Shown piece by piece: positions 1 to 9,894 of a stretch of 64,000 bases of DNA. The translations under genes were made by a program, and so were the position numbers. This DNA is from an uncultured Planktomarina sp. Lineage in GTDB: Bacteria; Pseudomonadota; Alphaproteobacteria; Rhodobacterales; Rhodobacteraceae. The notes beneath the pieces are model-generated. The model made no database searches. It was not told where the DNA came from and was given only the letters and a program-made list of their open reading frames with translations. The first letter of the stretch is position 1; each line of letters opens with the position of its first letter. The stretch spans positions 25,176-89,175 of the forward strand of contig CAJIZA010000005.1 in NCBI GenBank assembly GCA_905181815.1, given 5' to 3'.

Positions 1-1
1 T

Positions 2-679
2 CTGGCCGCCTCCAGCGGTATAGCCACTCTATGGGCGCTGCCCATTGCCATCCTTTGGAGCATGAAACAGGTATTCCTAACCAAAATCGCCCTGCTTTTT
101 TCAACCCTGGCCGTGGTGACTTTTGGCGGGGCCTATGCGGTTTTGGGATATCTGGCACAAACGGCCGTGACCGATCTGAACTGGCTCACACCGCCACAGA
201 TGATCGACGCTTTGGGGCTGGCGGAAACCACGCCAGGCCCACTCATTTTGGTCACGCAATTCGTGGGATTTCTCGCAGGGTTTCAGGCCGGCGGACTCTC
301 TTTGGCATTCATCGCCGGCCTCCTAACGCTTTGGGTGACTTTCCTTCCCTGTTTTTTGTGGATTTTCCTCTTTGCTCCCCATCTTGAACGTCTGATGTCC
401 ATCGCTTGGCTGGCGCGGGCGCTCGCTGGGATCACAGCCGCGGTGGTCGGGGTGATTGCCAGTCTTTCCATATGGTTTGCTGGGCAAATCTGGTTTGTCA
501 GCCATATTGAGCGGACCATTGGCCCGCTACATCTGTCCCTTCCAGATCCAAGCTCGTTTGACCCACTGTCCCTCAGCTTTTCCGCCCTAGCAGCCCTTCT
601 TCTGCTGTGGCGGAAGTGGGATATTCTTTGGACCTTGCCCCTTGTGGCACTTTTGGCTGTCGGAGTTTCCACCTTTTAA
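2..679 (+). CDS. ChrA-family chromate transporter, C-terminal part (5' cut by window)
   Basis: The reading frame is open from base 2, so the N-terminal part lies outside the window; an internal ATG at 62 is not the true start. The visible 225 residues are very hydrophobic, with about five to six membrane segments. They contain the repeat signature of the CHR family, an FGG motif followed by about 45 residues and then ETTPGPL. Full-length ChrA proteins are two homologous halves of about 200 residues each, so this is the second half of a long-chain member. The family exports chromate from the cytoplasm across the inner membrane, and many members have other or unknown anion substrates. The next gene follows 77 bases later on the same strand but is unrelated in function. 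Confidence 0.85.
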   Translation: MAASSGIATLWALPIAILWSMKQVFLTKIALLFSTLAVVTFGGAYAVLGYLAQTAVTDLNWLTPPQMIDALGLAETTPGPLILVTQFVGFLAGFQAGGLSLAFIAGLLTLWVTFLPCFLWIFLFAPHLERLMSIAWLARALAGITAAVVGVIASLSIWFAGQIWFVSHIERTIGPLHLSLPDPSSFDPLSLSFSALAALLLLWRKWDILWTLPLVALLAVGVSTF

Positions 680-756
680 GCGCCCAACGGCCCTTTCGTT
701 TCTGGCAAAATACCGTAGAGTGCAGGTCAATCAAATTTGGACGATTGGGGATAAAA

Positions 757-1215
757 ATGATCGACTATGGCAGCATGGTGCATGATGCAATGCGCGGTTT
801 AATTAAGCGCTTGCTGCAGGATATTGCTGACGCGGGAGAATTGCCCGGGGATCATCATTTTTTCATCACCTTCAACACGATGTATTCCGGCGTGCTGATC
901 CCGGATTGGCTGCTTGATCGCTACCCGGACGAAATGACAATCGTGGTGCAACATTGGTTTGAAAATCTTGATGTCACCGATGAGGGGTTTTCCATCACCC
1001 TGAATTTCGGCGATTCGCCCGAGCCACTCTACATTCCGTTTTTGGCGCTGCGCACCTTTGTGGACCCTTCAGTTGAATTCGGCCTGCGTTTTGAGCACAT
1101 TGAAGAGGATGAGCCAGAAACCGCAGAGGCGCCGATGCATGAAAATGCCGAGCCCGATGACGCCATCAGAGAAGATGCGCAGGTTGTGAGCCTAGACAGC
1201 TTCCGAAAACAGTAA
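757..1215 (+). CDS. sspB: SspB-family ClpXP adaptor protein
   Basis: This 152-residue protein matches the alphaproteobacterial SspB family. It has a compact beta-rich substrate-binding domain (about residues 1-110), an acidic linker, and a C-terminal tail ending [10 protein letters not shown]. That tail resembles the ClpX-docking module of SspB proteins. The family delivers substrates, including ssrA-tagged peptides, to the ClpXP protease. I chose ATG 757 because the protein then begins MIDYGSM, as expected for the family; an upstream in-frame extension runs into chrA and is not credible. The gene sits between the chromate transporter and fumC, with 77 bases on each side, so it may be its own transcription unit. 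Confidence 0.88.
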   Translation: MIDYGSMVHDAMRGLIKRLLQDIADAGELPGDHHFFITFNTMYSGVLIPDWLLDRYPDEMTIVVQHWFENLDVTDEGFSITLNFGDSPEPLYIPFLALRTFVDPSVEFGLRFEHIEEDEPETAEAPMHENAEPDDAIREDAQVVSLDSFRKQ

Positions 1216-1292
1216 GGCGCACGCGACAGAGCGCATTGCACCCGCAGCGCTGCATGGGTAAACCTTTGCGGCAAATAACGAAAGGGCATCCC

Positions 1293-2684
1293 ATGACCAA
1301 AACACGCGTAGAGACCGACAGCTTCGGCCCGTTAGACGTTCCTTCTGACAAATATTGGGGTGCACAAACCCAAAGATCGCTGATCAACTTCCCGATCGGT
1401 TGGGAAAAGCAACCCATCGCGATCGTCCGCGCACTTGGGGTAATCAAACAGGGCTGTGCGATGGCCAATACGGCCCTTGGCAAGTTGCCTGATGACAAAG
1501 GCAAGGCCATCCAAGCGGCGGCAAGCGAGGTCGCGAGCGGTCTGCTGGATGATCACTTTCCGCTGGTGGTGTGGCAAACTGGCTCTGGCACGCAGTCCAA
1601 CATGAACGCCAATGAGGTGATTGCCAACCGCGCGATTGAAATGATGGGCGGGGTGATTGGCTCGAAAGAGCCGGTACATCCCAACGATCATTGCAACATG
1701 GGCCAGTCGTCCAACGACACCTTCCCAACAGCGATGCATATTGCCACAGCGATGACCGCAAGAGATGTGACCCTGCCCGGTCTACGCGCCTTGCACGCAG
1801 CTTTGCAGGCAAAAACTGAAGAGTTTGACGGGATCATCAAGATTGGCCGCACCCATACGATGGATGCCACCCCCCTTACACTGGCACAAGAATTTTCCGG
1901 CTACACCCATCAAGTGGCCATGGCCATTGTCCGCGTCGAAGGCGCCCTGCCGCGCATTTATGAGCTTGCACAGGGCGGCACAGCCGTGGGCACAGGGCTC
2001 AACACCCCCGTTGGTTGGGGAGAGATGGTTGCGCAAAATATGGCGCAAATTACCGGCTTGCCCTTCGTCACCGCGCCGAACAAATTTGAAGCCCTCGCCG
2101 CTCATGATGCGATGGTCGAGATGTCCGGTGCCCTGAAAACAGCGGCCGTTAGCCTGTTCAAAATCGCCAATGATATCCGTTTACTCGGCTCCGGTCCGCG
2201 CTGCGGATTGGGTGAATTGATGTTGCCAGAGAATGAGCCGGGCAGCTCAATCATGCCCGGCAAGGTCAACCCAACCCAATGCGAAGCTCTGACGCAGGTT
2301 TGCGCCCATGTGCTCGGCAATGATGCTGCCGTGGGCTTTGCCGGCACTCAAGGTCATTTTGAGCTGAACGTATACAAGCCGATGATGGCCTATAACGTAC
2401 TGCAATCCATGCAGTTGCTTGGTGACGCCGCACAAGCCTTTACCGATAATTGCGTCAATGGCATCACCGCCAACCGGGATCAAATTGACAAGCTGATGCG
2501 CGAAAGCCTGATGCTGGTCACCGCTTTGGCGCCAGAAATTGGTTATGACAATGCCACCACCGTGGCGAAAACAGCCCATAAAAACGGCACCACGTTGAAG
2601 CAAGAGGCCATGGCCCTTGGCTTTGTAGATGAGGCGACTTTTGACAAGGTCGTGCGCCCTGAGTTGATGATCGGACCTAAATGA
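1293..2684 (+). CDS. fumC: Fumarate hydratase, class II
   Basis: This 463-residue protein is the iron-independent class II fumarase, which converts fumarate and water to L-malate in the TCA cycle. The length is typical. The fumarase/aspartase superfamily signature [11 protein letters not shown] lies near residue 316, the [12 protein letters not shown] block near residue 97, and the [10 protein letters not shown] block near residue 187. ATG 1293 is preceded by GAAAGGG at a suitable distance, and an upstream in-frame ATG at 1236 lacks family similarity. The stop codon overlaps the next start (ATGA, 2681-2684), so the small downstream gene is probably translationally coupled. Confidence 0.97.
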   Translation: MTKTRVETDSFGPLDVPSDKYWGAQTQRSLINFPIGWEKQPIAIVRALGVIKQGCAMANTALGKLPDDKGKAIQAAASEVASGLLDDHFPLVVWQTGSGTQSNMNANEVIANRAIEMMGGVIGSKEPVHPNDHCNMGQSSNDTFPTAMHIATAMTARDVTLPGLRALHAALQAKTEEFDGIIKIGRTHTMDATPLTLAQEFSGYTHQVAMAIVRVEGALPRIYELAQGGTAVGTGLNTPVGWGEMVAQNMAQITGLPFVTAPNKFEALAAHDAMVEMSGALKTAAVSLFKIANDIRLLGSGPRCGLGELMLPENEPGSSIMPGKVNPTQCEALTQVCAHVLGNDAAVGFAGTQGHFELNVYKPMMAYNVLQSMQLLGDAAQAFTDNCVNGITANRDQIDKLMRESLMLVTALAPEIGYDNATTVAKTAHKNGTTLKQEAMALGFVDEATFDKVVRPELMIGPK

Positions 2685-2857
2685 GCCAACCAATCAATCT
2701 CAACACGTTTCGAAAAGCCAAAGCGCGGGCCGAAAAACCGGCCCACGCGGCGAAAAACTCTGTGAAGTTTGGCCGCAGCAAAGCCCAAAAACAACTGCAA
2801 GAGACCAAAAACGCAGTACAGGCGCAGAATTTGGATCAACACAAGCGTGATCCGTGA
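2681..2857 (+). CDS. DUF4169 family small basic protein
   Basis: This 58-residue, strongly basic protein begins [16 protein letters not shown] and is rich in Lys, Arg, Gln and Ala. It corresponds to DUF4169, a small family found in alphaproteobacteria and commonly placed right after fumC. Function is unknown; it looks helical and has no signal or membrane segment. Its ATG overlaps the fumC stop by four bases, and its TGA shares one base with the next ATG (TGATG, 2855-2859). The three genes therefore look like one tightly coupled operon. It was recognised by composition and synteny, not by any catalytic motif. Confidence 0.8.
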   Translation: MSQPINLNTFRKAKARAEKPAHAAKNSVKFGRSKAQKQLQETKNAVQAQNLDQHKRDP

Positions 2858-3081
2858 TGCAGCGGCCCAAGAAACGCTCCCTCACCCTCAACGGTCATCG
2901 CACCAGCGTCTCGCTAGAGGATGAATTTTGGCTAGAGTTCCTACGAATTGCCCAAGAACAGGGCAAGGCGATCAACGCTTTGGCCGTTGAAATTGACTAT
3001 GCGCGCGGTGTTGATATCGGGCTGGCCTCAGCTATCCGCCTGTTTGTCCTGTCTCAAGCGCTTGGGCGGCCATTTCCCTAA
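2857..3081 (+). CDS. Ribbon-helix-helix domain protein
   Basis: This 74-residue protein begins [20 protein letters not shown] and contains EDEFWLEFLRIAQEQG, the strand-helix-helix pattern of the RHH_4 (ribbon-helix-helix) family. Such proteins are small DNA-binding dimers, but I cannot tell what this one controls. ATG 2857 overlaps the DUF4169 stop; a GTG three bases upstream is also possible. It ends the fumC operon. Its last 50 bases overlap the 3' end of the convergent acyl-CoA synthetase gene, which is unusual but both frames look genuine. Confidence 0.82.
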   Translation: MQRPKKRSLTLNGHRTSVSLEDEFWLEFLRIAQEQGKAINALAVEIDYARGVDIGLASAIRLFVLSQALGRPFP

Positions 3082-4678
3082 GATCAAGGCGGCGAATTTT
3101 CCCTGTGGCGGTCATGGGCATCGCCTCCAAGACCCGCACCCATTTCGGCGTCATATGGGGAGACAATTGCGCAGATACTTGCGCAATCAAACCCGCCTCG
3201 AATCCCGGATCGAGCGGGCCATTGACTGTGACATAGGCGCCAATAACATGGCCGCGTGTCGCATCGGGCGCGGCCACAACCGCGGCCATCACCACTTGCG
3301 ACGCACGAGCCAAAACAGCCTCAATCTCGGTGGGGCCAATCCGATACCCGCTTGAAGTGATGACATCATCATCACGAGCCACGAATTGCACATACCCCTG
3401 CGCATCCATACGCCCGAGATCACCCGTGATCAGATACTCGCCTAAAAACCGTTCAGCGGTTTTTTGCGGTTGGTTCCAATAGCGCAGAAACATGGTTGGC
3501 GTATCACGGTGTATGCAGATTTGACCAATCTGCCCGTCTTCAACCGCCTGGCCCCGTTCATCTAAAATGCGCATATCGAATCCCGGAAAGGCTTGGCCGA
3601 TCCATCCCGTCTGCGCAACACTCCAGCTGCGGGCCGATCCGGCAGTGAGGTTGCATTCTGTTTGCCCATAAAGCTCGTTCACCTCCGCGCCCAATGTTTC
3701 CTTCACCCAATCTATCAGATCAGCAGAAAGAGGCTCGCCCCCCGATGAAATGGATCGCAACCGCGCCGTGGCGGGCACCTCGGCTTGGCGCATCATTTTC
3801 AAAGCCGTTGGCGGAAGAAACGCTCGCGTAATCTGGGCATCTCGGATCAGATCAAAGGTCGCACCGGCGGTGAAGCGCTCAAAGCGTTTGGCCACAAGCG
3901 GCACGCGGAAATAAAAACACGGGATTGCCATATCCATCAAGCCACCAATCCAAGCCCAATCCGCCGGCGTCCAACCTACATCTCTCCCATTGGGAAAATC
4001 CGCAAATGACAGCTCCAAACAAGGCAAATGGCCCAAAAGGAAACGATGTGCATGCAAAACACCTTTTGGATTTCCGGTCGTGCCAGAGGTATAGATCATC
4101 ATGGCAGGGTCTTCCGCAAAGGTCTGTATCGGCCGATAGGGGGCATCCTGCGCCTCAATGACACTCCAAAGCCCATCTGCCTGGCCGCTGGCTCCCTCAC
4201 GTAGATAAACCTGATCCAAATCGGGAAGCTCTGGCTGAATTTCGCAAATTTTTGGATATTGCGCGTGATCACTGACCAGAATTCTTGCACCGCTGTCCTT
4301 CAGCCGAAAGCGCAAAGCCTCCGGGCCAAACAGCACAAAAAGCGGCAAGGACACCGCACCGATCAAATGCGATGCAAAATGCGCAATCAAAGCCTCTGCG
4401 CATTGAGGCAATAAAATCGCCACACGGTCGCCTGGCCGTACCCCTTGGCCTTGCCAAACCGCCGCCAATCGCTCCGCCGCCTGCGCCATTTCCTCATAGG
4501 TCCAAATCCGCGCGTCACGACTCAAATCCATCAAAGCCACGGCCTGAGGAAACGCGCGCGCATGGCTCATTAAACAGGCCTCTGCGATATTGAAAAACTC
4601 TGGCACGCGCACAGGGCTTTCGCGTGGGAAAAGACCATTTTGGATCTGATAGTCGTGGCGCCGATCACGGGCACTCAT
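3032..4678 (-). CDS. AMP-forming acyl-CoA synthetase (acetyl/medium-chain type)
   Basis: This 548-residue ANL-superfamily enzyme activates a carboxylic acid to an acyl-adenylate and then to acyl-CoA. The P-loop-like signature MIYTSGTTGNPKGVLH lies near residue 200, GYRIGPTEIE near residue 440, and the C-terminal catalytic lysine motif TGKIRR near residue 530. The overall pattern is closer to acetyl-CoA or medium-chain acyl-CoA synthetases than to long-chain FadD; the substrate cannot be read from sequence. I place the start at ATG 4678 (MSARDRRHDYQ). A TTG at 4711 would add eleven residues, and neither has a strong ribosome binding site. The gene diverges from moaA and overlaps the 3' end of the RHH gene. 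Confidence 0.85.
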   Translation of the reverse strand: MSARDRRHDYQIQNGLFPRESPVRVPEFFNIAEACLMSHARAFPQAVALMDLSRDARIWTYEEMAQAAERLAAVWQGQGVRPGDRVAILLPQCAEALIAHFASHLIGAVSLPLFVLFGPEALRFRLKDSGARILVSDHAQYPKICEIQPELPDLDQVYLREGASGQADGLWSVIEAQDAPYRPIQTFAEDPAMMIYTSGTTGNPKGVLHAHRFLLGHLPCLELSFADFPNGRDVGWTPADWAWIGGLMDMAIPCFYFRVPLVAKRFERFTAGATFDLIRDAQITRAFLPPTALKMMRQAEVPATARLRSISSGGEPLSADLIDWVKETLGAEVNELYGQTECNLTAGSARSWSVAQTGWIGQAFPGFDMRILDERGQAVEDGQIGQICIHRDTPTMFLRYWNQPQKTAERFLGEYLITGDLGRMDAQGYVQFVARDDDVITSSGYRIGPTEIEAVLARASQVVMAAVVAAPDATRGHVIGAYVTVNGPLDPGFEAGLIAQVSAQLSPHMTPKWVRVLEAMPMTATGKIRRLDLREMAAQALETGQTGG

Positions 4679-4836
4679 CGTAGGCCACCACCAGCGCTGG
4701 CAGAGGGCCAAAATGACCAGCTAGGCGAATGAAACATACCTGCACCTCCAAAAATCGCAGCAGTCTTAAGGCCACATGCGCCGCGCCCTGCTGTCATTAA
4801 ACAGGTTAGGTCTGAGCTTCCTTTGCTTCAACCAAA

Positions 4837-4850
4837 ATCACACTTGTGAT
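4837..4850. promoter_or_regulatory. Short palindrome upstream of moaA
   Basis: ATCACA-CT-TGTGAT is a perfect inverted repeat 29 bases before the moaA start, in the region shared with the divergent acyl-CoA synthetase. It could be a regulator half-site pair, but fourteen bases can occur by chance and I cannot assign a protein. Confidence 0.25.
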
Positions 4851-4878
4851 CCTTGTAGCCCAAGGCTATCGTTCTCCA

Positions 4879-5883
4879 ATGTCAGGCCCTTTGATTGATC
4901 CCTTTGCCCGCGCCATCACATATTTGCGCCTGTCCGTCACGGATCGATGTGACTTTCGCTGCGTCTATTGCATGTCGGAAAACATGACGTTTTTACCTAA
5001 AAAAGAACTTTTGACTCTTGAAGAACTTGACCGCCTTTGCACTAGTTTTATCAGACTGGGTGTGCGCAAATTGCGGATTACGGGCGGCGAGCCTTTGGTT
5101 CGGCGGGATATCATGTCGTTTTTCCAATCCATGTCCCGCCATCTGCAAAGCGGCGCTTTGGATGAGCTGACCTTGACCACCAATGGCAGCCAGCTGCACC
5201 GCTTCGCTGCTGAGCTTTACGCAGCCGGTGTGCGGCGGATCAATATCTCCATCGATACACTCGATACCGATAAATTCGCTAAAATTACCCGCTGGGGCAA
5301 ATTGCAAAACGTGCTGCGCGGCATTGATGCAGCGCTTGCAGCGGGCTTGAAGGTTAAGCTGAACACTGTGGCTCTCAAAGATTTCAACGAAAACGAGTTG
5401 TTTGATCTCACGGCCTTCTGTGCGGCGCGCAGCATGGATCTCACCTTCATCGAAGTGATGCCCATGGGCGATCTGGGTGAAGAGGATCGTGTGGGGCAAT
5501 ATTGGGCCTTGAGTGACTTGCAAAATCAATTGGCCCGGCGCTTTACCCTTACTGAGCTGCCCGACCGCACCGGGGGACCAGCGCGTTATATTCGGCTTGA
5601 AGAGACCGGACAGCGCATTGGGCTGATTACCCCTTTGACACATAATTTTTGTGAAAGCTGCAATCGCGTGAGGGTCACTTGCACCGGTGAGATCTATACC
5701 TGCCTTGGCCAAGAAGGAAGCGCCGATCTTAGAGGGCCACTACGCGCTTCTGAGGGAAATACTATTTTGGAACAGGCCATTAGGGTGGCAATAGGTTCAA
5801 AACCCAAGGGCCATGATTTCGATTATTCCCGCGGTGATGAGGGCGGCAAGATGTCCCGCCATATGAGCCATACAGGCGGTTAA
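4879..5883 (+). CDS. moaA: GTP 3',8-cyclase MoaA (molybdenum cofactor)
   Basis: This 334-residue radical SAM enzyme starts molybdopterin synthesis by converting GTP to 3',8-cyclo-GTP. The N-terminal radical SAM cluster motif CDFRCVYC lies near residues 24-31. The second, C-terminal 4Fe-4S cluster cysteines are at about 258, 261 and 275 (CESC, then 13 residues, then C). The protein ends in the Gly-Gly tail that is functionally important in MoaA. ATG 4879 gives the usual [11 protein letters not shown] start; an upstream in-frame codon at 4846 is less likely. No other moa gene is nearby. Its last four bases overlap the end of the convergent argE gene. Confidence 0.96.
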   Translation: MSGPLIDPFARAITYLRLSVTDRCDFRCVYCMSENMTFLPKKELLTLEELDRLCTSFIRLGVRKLRITGGEPLVRRDIMSFFQSMSRHLQSGALDELTLTTNGSQLHRFAAELYAAGVRRINISIDTLDTDKFAKITRWGKLQNVLRGIDAALAAGLKVKLNTVALKDFNENELFDLTAFCAARSMDLTFIEVMPMGDLGEEDRVGQYWALSDLQNQLARRFTLTELPDRTGGPARYIRLEETGQRIGLITPLTHNFCESCNRVRVTCTGEIYTCLGQEGSADLRGPLRASEGNTILEQAIRVAIGSKPKGHDFDYSRGDEGGKMSRHMSHTGG

Positions 5884-7043
5884 GCGATCTGCAAACTGTC
5901 CAATAAGCGCGTCAGCATCGCCTCGCCTGCTTGGAATTCAGCCAATTCAATAAATTCATCGGGTTGGTGGGCCTGTTCGATGGAGCCTGGACCACATACC
6001 ACGACCGAAAAGCCTTTGGCCTGAAAATGCCCGCCATCAGTGCCATAGGCCACCGTATGGGTTCCATTATCACCTGTTAAGCGCCGCGTCAGGGCCTCTG
6101 CTTTGCCCTCGACCTCGGGCACAACGGCTGGGCCGCGCATCAGATGCAAATCGAAAAAACTATGCGGATCTACAGCCTTCATCTCCGCTTCTATGACATC
6201 GATTTGCATTTGGATTTTTTCCAGCCAGTCTTCTGTACGATCATCGCCCACACAGCGCAAATCGATTGAGAAATAACAATCTTTCGCAGTGATATTGTGC
6301 GCCGTGCCGCCATTGATAACGCCGACATGCAAGGTCGTGAATGGTGGATCATAAAGCGCCGCCGTGGCCGTCGGGGTTTTGGCTTGGCTCTCAATATTCT
6401 GCTGTCGGACCCATTCGACAAAACGCGCCGCGCACATCACGGCCGAAACCCCTTCATGCAGGCGTGAAGAATGCACCTCTTTGCCGCGCACATGAAATTG
6501 CAAATCATCACAGCTCTTATGGCCAGTCACCACCTGCATTTCAGTCGGTTCACCCACAATCACAGCATCAGCCTTAGCGTAGTTTTCCAGCAAGCCCCGC
6601 GCCACATCCGGCGCGCCAAGCAGACCGACCTCCTCATCGCGAGAAAGGGCAAATTGCAGCGGTCGTTTGAGATCCAGAGATTTGGCTTTCACCATGGCCT
6701 CCATCGCCAAAGCCACAAATCCCTTCATATCGCAGGTGCCGCGGCCATAGAGACGGCCATCTTTTTCAACCACCTGCCAAGGATCTGTGCTCCAGTCCTG
6801 CCCCTGCACGGGCACAACATCTGAATGGCCCGAAAGTGCCACGCCGCCAGCCACATTCGGTCCTACCTGCGCCACCAATCCGGCTTTGTTGCCGTCCTCA
6901 CTGGGATAGACCACACTCTCGATTCCATGCTGCTCGAAATAATCGCGCACAAAGTAAATGAGAGGCAGGTTTGTATCCGAACTGACCGTTGCAAAAGAGA
7001 CCAAATGGTCCAACAACTGGCGCGAACTTATTGTATCTGTCAT
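5880..7043 (-). CDS. argE: Acetylornithine deacetylase
   Basis: This 387-residue member of the M20 metallopeptidase family hydrolyses N-acetylornithine to ornithine and acetate in arginine biosynthesis. Metal-site residues visible include GHSDVVP (His73, Asp75), GTCDMKGF (Asp105), the SRDEEVG pair (Glu137, Glu138) and a late QAHQPDEF histidine near residue 360. Length and motif spacing fit ArgE; related M20 deacylases such as DapE are less similar, given the [11 protein letters not shown] and GHKSCDD blocks. The gene is convergent with moaA (four-base overlap). The DUF3422 gene follows upstream on the same strand after 47 bases, so the two may be co-transcribed. Confidence 0.92.
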   Translation of the reverse strand: MTDTISSRQLLDHLVSFATVSSDTNLPLIYFVRDYFEQHGIESVVYPSEDGNKAGLVAQVGPNVAGGVALSGHSDVVPVQGQDWSTDPWQVVEKDGRLYGRGTCDMKGFVALAMEAMVKAKSLDLKRPLQFALSRDEEVGLLGAPDVARGLLENYAKADAVIVGEPTEMQVVTGHKSCDDLQFHVRGKEVHSSRLHEGVSAVMCAARFVEWVRQQNIESQAKTPTATAALYDPPFTTLHVGVINGGTAHNITAKDCYFSIDLRCVGDDRTEDWLEKIQMQIDVIEAEMKAVDPHSFFDLHLMRGPAVVPEVEGKAEALTRRLTGDNGTHTVAYGTDGGHFQAKGFSVVVCGPGSIEQAHQPDEFIELAEFQAGEAMLTRLLDSLQIA

Positions 7044-7090
7044 GTGTGTAGTTGGGCTTTAATTTTTACGAAGGTCAAGAGCGTTGCACG

Positions 7091-8374
7091 TCAATTACGG
7101 AAACCTTTGCGAATTCGGCGCAGAGCCAGATATACCAACCCGACCACAACGGGTACAATTGCTGCTGTCAATATACCCTTTGAAACACCAATAAAGTCTG
7201 AAAACGGTGCCAGCACATAGAGCGTTAAGCCAGTCGCATAATAGCTTATTGCTACAATGGATAAGCCTTCAACGGTTTTCTGAAGCTGAAGTTGTGCATC
7301 CGCTCTACGGTTCATACTGCTAAGAAGGTTTTGACTTTGCGACTGACGCTCCACGTCGACACGAGTCCGCAGCAGATCTCCGGTCCTTATAGCCCGCGAA
7401 ATTAAATCTTGAAGTCGCCCATCGCACGCTTGAACGGTACGCATTGCGGGATCAAAGCGGCGCATCATAAATTCTCTGAAAGTTTGACGCCCCTCAAACT
7501 GACCTTCACGTAAAACCTCAATCCTCTGAGCGACTATTGCAGAATAAGCTTTGGTTGCTGCAAAGCGATAAGCCACCGCTGCAGAGTGCCCCTCAAGATC
7601 TGCCGATAATTGAAGCAGGCCATGAAGATTGTCTTCGGCTAACACCCGGTCATCAGCCAAATTGGCTACCAGGGCGGAAAGGTTAACATCAACTGTGTTC
7701 AACTCAGCGGAAAGACTACGGGAGCGCATTAGTCCTAGCATGGACATAGTCTTATAAATTTCTATTTCATTCAAACGTTGCACAATCCGCCCAACACGCC
7801 GACGCCCCGTACTTTCAGGAACAAAGACTGCAAAGCGCAGGTGGCCGTTGCTATCTGCTCGATAATCACCCGCAATTACCGCTGCATTATCTAAAACTCG
7901 GCTCACGGCCAAGCTCTCCCTTTCAAACCAGCTACTTAACTTGTCCTTAATTCTGCTAATATCTAGATCCAGCTCAATTCTCAACGAAGTAGAAGTCAGG
8001 ATTTTTCCAGGCATTTCGGCTTGCCAATCAGGAGGAAACACAGCGAAATCGCTACCGTCGAAGGCAAGATCACCCAATCCATTGATTATGGCAGTGTATG
8101 TAACAAATTCTGTGTGACATTCCCATTTTACCCACGCTGCACCTAATTGGCCAAAAAAATGCGTTAGTTTATCCGATGGATGAGGGACCCCATAACAATC
8201 TAATAGACGCAAAAAATGCGCTCTATCAGCAGATTCATCCCGCCCCCCCTCATCTGTTGACGAAGTATAAGCAAAAAACGCAGCACGGGCTGGCGCAGAG
8301 ACCGTCGGGAAAGGCCGCGCGTGCAACTCAGCGGCAGTTTCCGTTCTCGAGGGATGATCGGTCATATGTTCCAT
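7091..8374 (-). CDS. DUF3422 family membrane-anchored protein
   Basis: This protein of about 427 residues is recognisable as DUF3422 by its N-terminal ELHARPFP motif and general layout. A long cytoplasmic region of about 360 residues contains heptad-like helical stretches. Two hydrophobic C-terminal segments follow, separated by a short loop, with a basic tail (RRIRKG). Function is unknown. Starts are ambiguous: ATG 8374, ATG 8365, or a TTG at 8404 that would lie inside the pntB terminator hairpin, so I prefer 8374. Codon choice looks less GC-biased than in the neighbouring pnt genes, an impression I did not quantify. Confidence 0.78.
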   Translation of the reverse strand: MEHMTDHPSRTETAAELHARPFPTVSAPARAAFFAYTSSTDEGGRDESADRAHFLRLLDCYGVPHPSDKLTHFFGQLGAAWVKWECHTEFVTYTAIINGLGDLAFDGSDFAVFPPDWQAEMPGKILTSTSLRIELDLDISRIKDKLSSWFERESLAVSRVLDNAAVIAGDYRADSNGHLRFAVFVPESTGRRRVGRIVQRLNEIEIYKTMSMLGLMRSRSLSAELNTVDVNLSALVANLADDRVLAEDNLHGLLQLSADLEGHSAAVAYRFAATKAYSAIVAQRIEVLREGQFEGRQTFREFMMRRFDPAMRTVQACDGRLQDLISRAIRTGDLLRTRVDVERQSQSQNLLSSMNRRADAQLQLQKTVEGLSIVAISYYATGLTLYVLAPFSDFIGVSKGILTAAIVPVVVGLVYLALRRIRKGFRN

Positions 8375-8405
8375 AAAACGGCCTTTGCTAGGTACTAGCT
8401 CCAAA

Positions 8406-8431
8406 TCCCCACCAAATAAATTTGGTGGGGA
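8406..8431 (-). terminator. Intrinsic terminator-like hairpin after pntB
   Basis: An 11-bp perfect stem (TCCCCACCAAA with TTTGGTGGGGA, loop TAAA) begins 17 bases past the pntB stop. On the minus strand only three T residues follow, so termination may be partial and allow readthrough into the DUF3422 gene. Confidence 0.6.
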
Positions 8432-8447
8432 AAATAGTTGCTAATTA

Positions 8448-9881
8448 CTAGTCTATCATCGGAATAAGTTTGTCCAAAGAGGCTTTTGCATCCCCATAGA
8501 ACATCCGCGTATTTTCCTTAAAGAACAGCGGGTTTTCGATGCCAGAATAGCCAGTGCCCTGCCCCCGTTTGGAGACAAATACCTGTTTAGCTCGCCAACA
8601 TTCCAAAACTGGCATGCCGGCAATGGGGCTGTTGGGATCATCTTGGGCGGCCGGATTTACGATATCATTTGACCCGATCACAATTGCCACATCTGTGTCC
8701 GGGAAATCTTCATTGATTTCATCCATCTCCATTACGATGTCATATGGCACTTTAGCTTCCGCCAAGAGCACGTTCATGTGACCCGGCAAACGGCCCGCAA
8801 CGGGGTGAATGGCGAAACGCACATTTTTACCCTTGGCACGCAGTTTACGCACCAATTCAGAAACCGATTGCTGCGCCTGGGCGACGGCCATGCCATAGCC
8901 CGGAATGATGATAACGCTGTCAGCTTCATTCAAAGCGGTCGCAACCCCATCTGCCTCAATGGCCACTTGCTCGCCTTCCACAGCCATTTGTGGACCAGCT
9001 GTCCCGCCAAAGCCGCCAAGGATCACGCTGACAAAGGACCGGTTCATCGCTTTACACATGATGTAAGACAAAATCGCACCTGACGATCCGACCAAAGCAC
9101 CCACCACAATCAACAAATCATTGCCTAGGCTGAAGCCAATCGATGCGGCCGCCCAACCCGAGTAGGAGTTGAGCATGGAGACCACCACCGGCATATCCGC
9201 GCCGCCGATGCCCATGATCAAATGATAGCCAATGAACAAGGCCATGAGGGTTAATATCATTATTGGCAGCAAGGCGCCAGAATTCAGATACCAGATTAGC
9301 GAAGCCAGTGAGACCAAAACCGCCGTGGCATTGAGCACATGCCCGCCCGGCAGTTTTGTGGCAGCAGAGTTCACTTTGCCGGCCAGTTTCCCGTAAGCGA
9401 TCACTGATCCGGTAAAAGTGACGGCCCCAATCCATATCCCGAGTGATGTCTCAACCCGCAAAATATTGATCTCAACCGACGTCTTTTTCGCCAAAAGTGC
9501 CGCAAAACCTTCTAAAGATTTGCGCGCGCTCTCATCCATAGCCGCAACATTGACCAGCTCAAAATGCGTATTGAATCCAACAAAAACCGCCGCCAGCCCT
9601 ACAAGAGCATGCATGCCAGCCACCAGCTCTGGCATTTGAGTCATTTCGACTTTTGACGCTAATTGATAACCAATCAACCCACCAGCCACAATCAAAACCA
9701 AAGACAGACCCCAAAGGCCAAAGCCTGGTCCAAACAATGTGGCTGTCACCGCCAACGCCATGCCGACAATGCCATACCAAACGGCCCGTTTGGCGCTTTC
9801 TTGGCCCGACAAGCCCCCAAGGGACAAAATGAAAAGAATAGCCGCAACAACGTAGACGGCAGTAGTAAAGCCCATTTCCAT
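8448..9881 (-). CDS. pntB: NAD(P) transhydrogenase subunit beta
   Basis: This 477-residue inner-membrane subunit of proton-translocating transhydrogenase couples hydride transfer from NADH to NADP+ with proton entry. About nine N-terminal membrane segments (residues 1-270) are followed by the NADP(H)-binding domain III, with the diagnostic [13 protein letters not shown] block and a [10 protein letters not shown] motif near the C-terminus. ATG 9881 is preceded by a strong AAGGAGG sequence nine bases away, which fixes the start over an upstream in-frame ATG. It lies 13 bases after pntA, forming a two-gene operon that ends at the hairpin at 8406-8431. Confidence 0.96.
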   Translation of the reverse strand: MEMGFTTAVYVVAAILFILSLGGLSGQESAKRAVWYGIVGMALAVTATLFGPGFGLWGLSLVLIVAGGLIGYQLASKVEMTQMPELVAGMHALVGLAAVFVGFNTHFELVNVAAMDESARKSLEGFAALLAKKTSVEINILRVETSLGIWIGAVTFTGSVIAYGKLAGKVNSAATKLPGGHVLNATAVLVSLASLIWYLNSGALLPIMILTLMALFIGYHLIMGIGGADMPVVVSMLNSYSGWAAASIGFSLGNDLLIVVGALVGSSGAILSYIMCKAMNRSFVSVILGGFGGTAGPQMAVEGEQVAIEADGVATALNEADSVIIIPGYGMAVAQAQQSVSELVRKLRAKGKNVRFAIHPVAGRLPGHMNVLLAEAKVPYDIVMEMDEINEDFPDTDVAIVIGSNDIVNPAAQDDPNSPIAGMPVLECWRAKQVFVSKRGQGTGYSGIENPLFFKENTRMFYGDAKASLDKLIPMID

Positions 9882-9894
9882 AGTATCGACCTCC

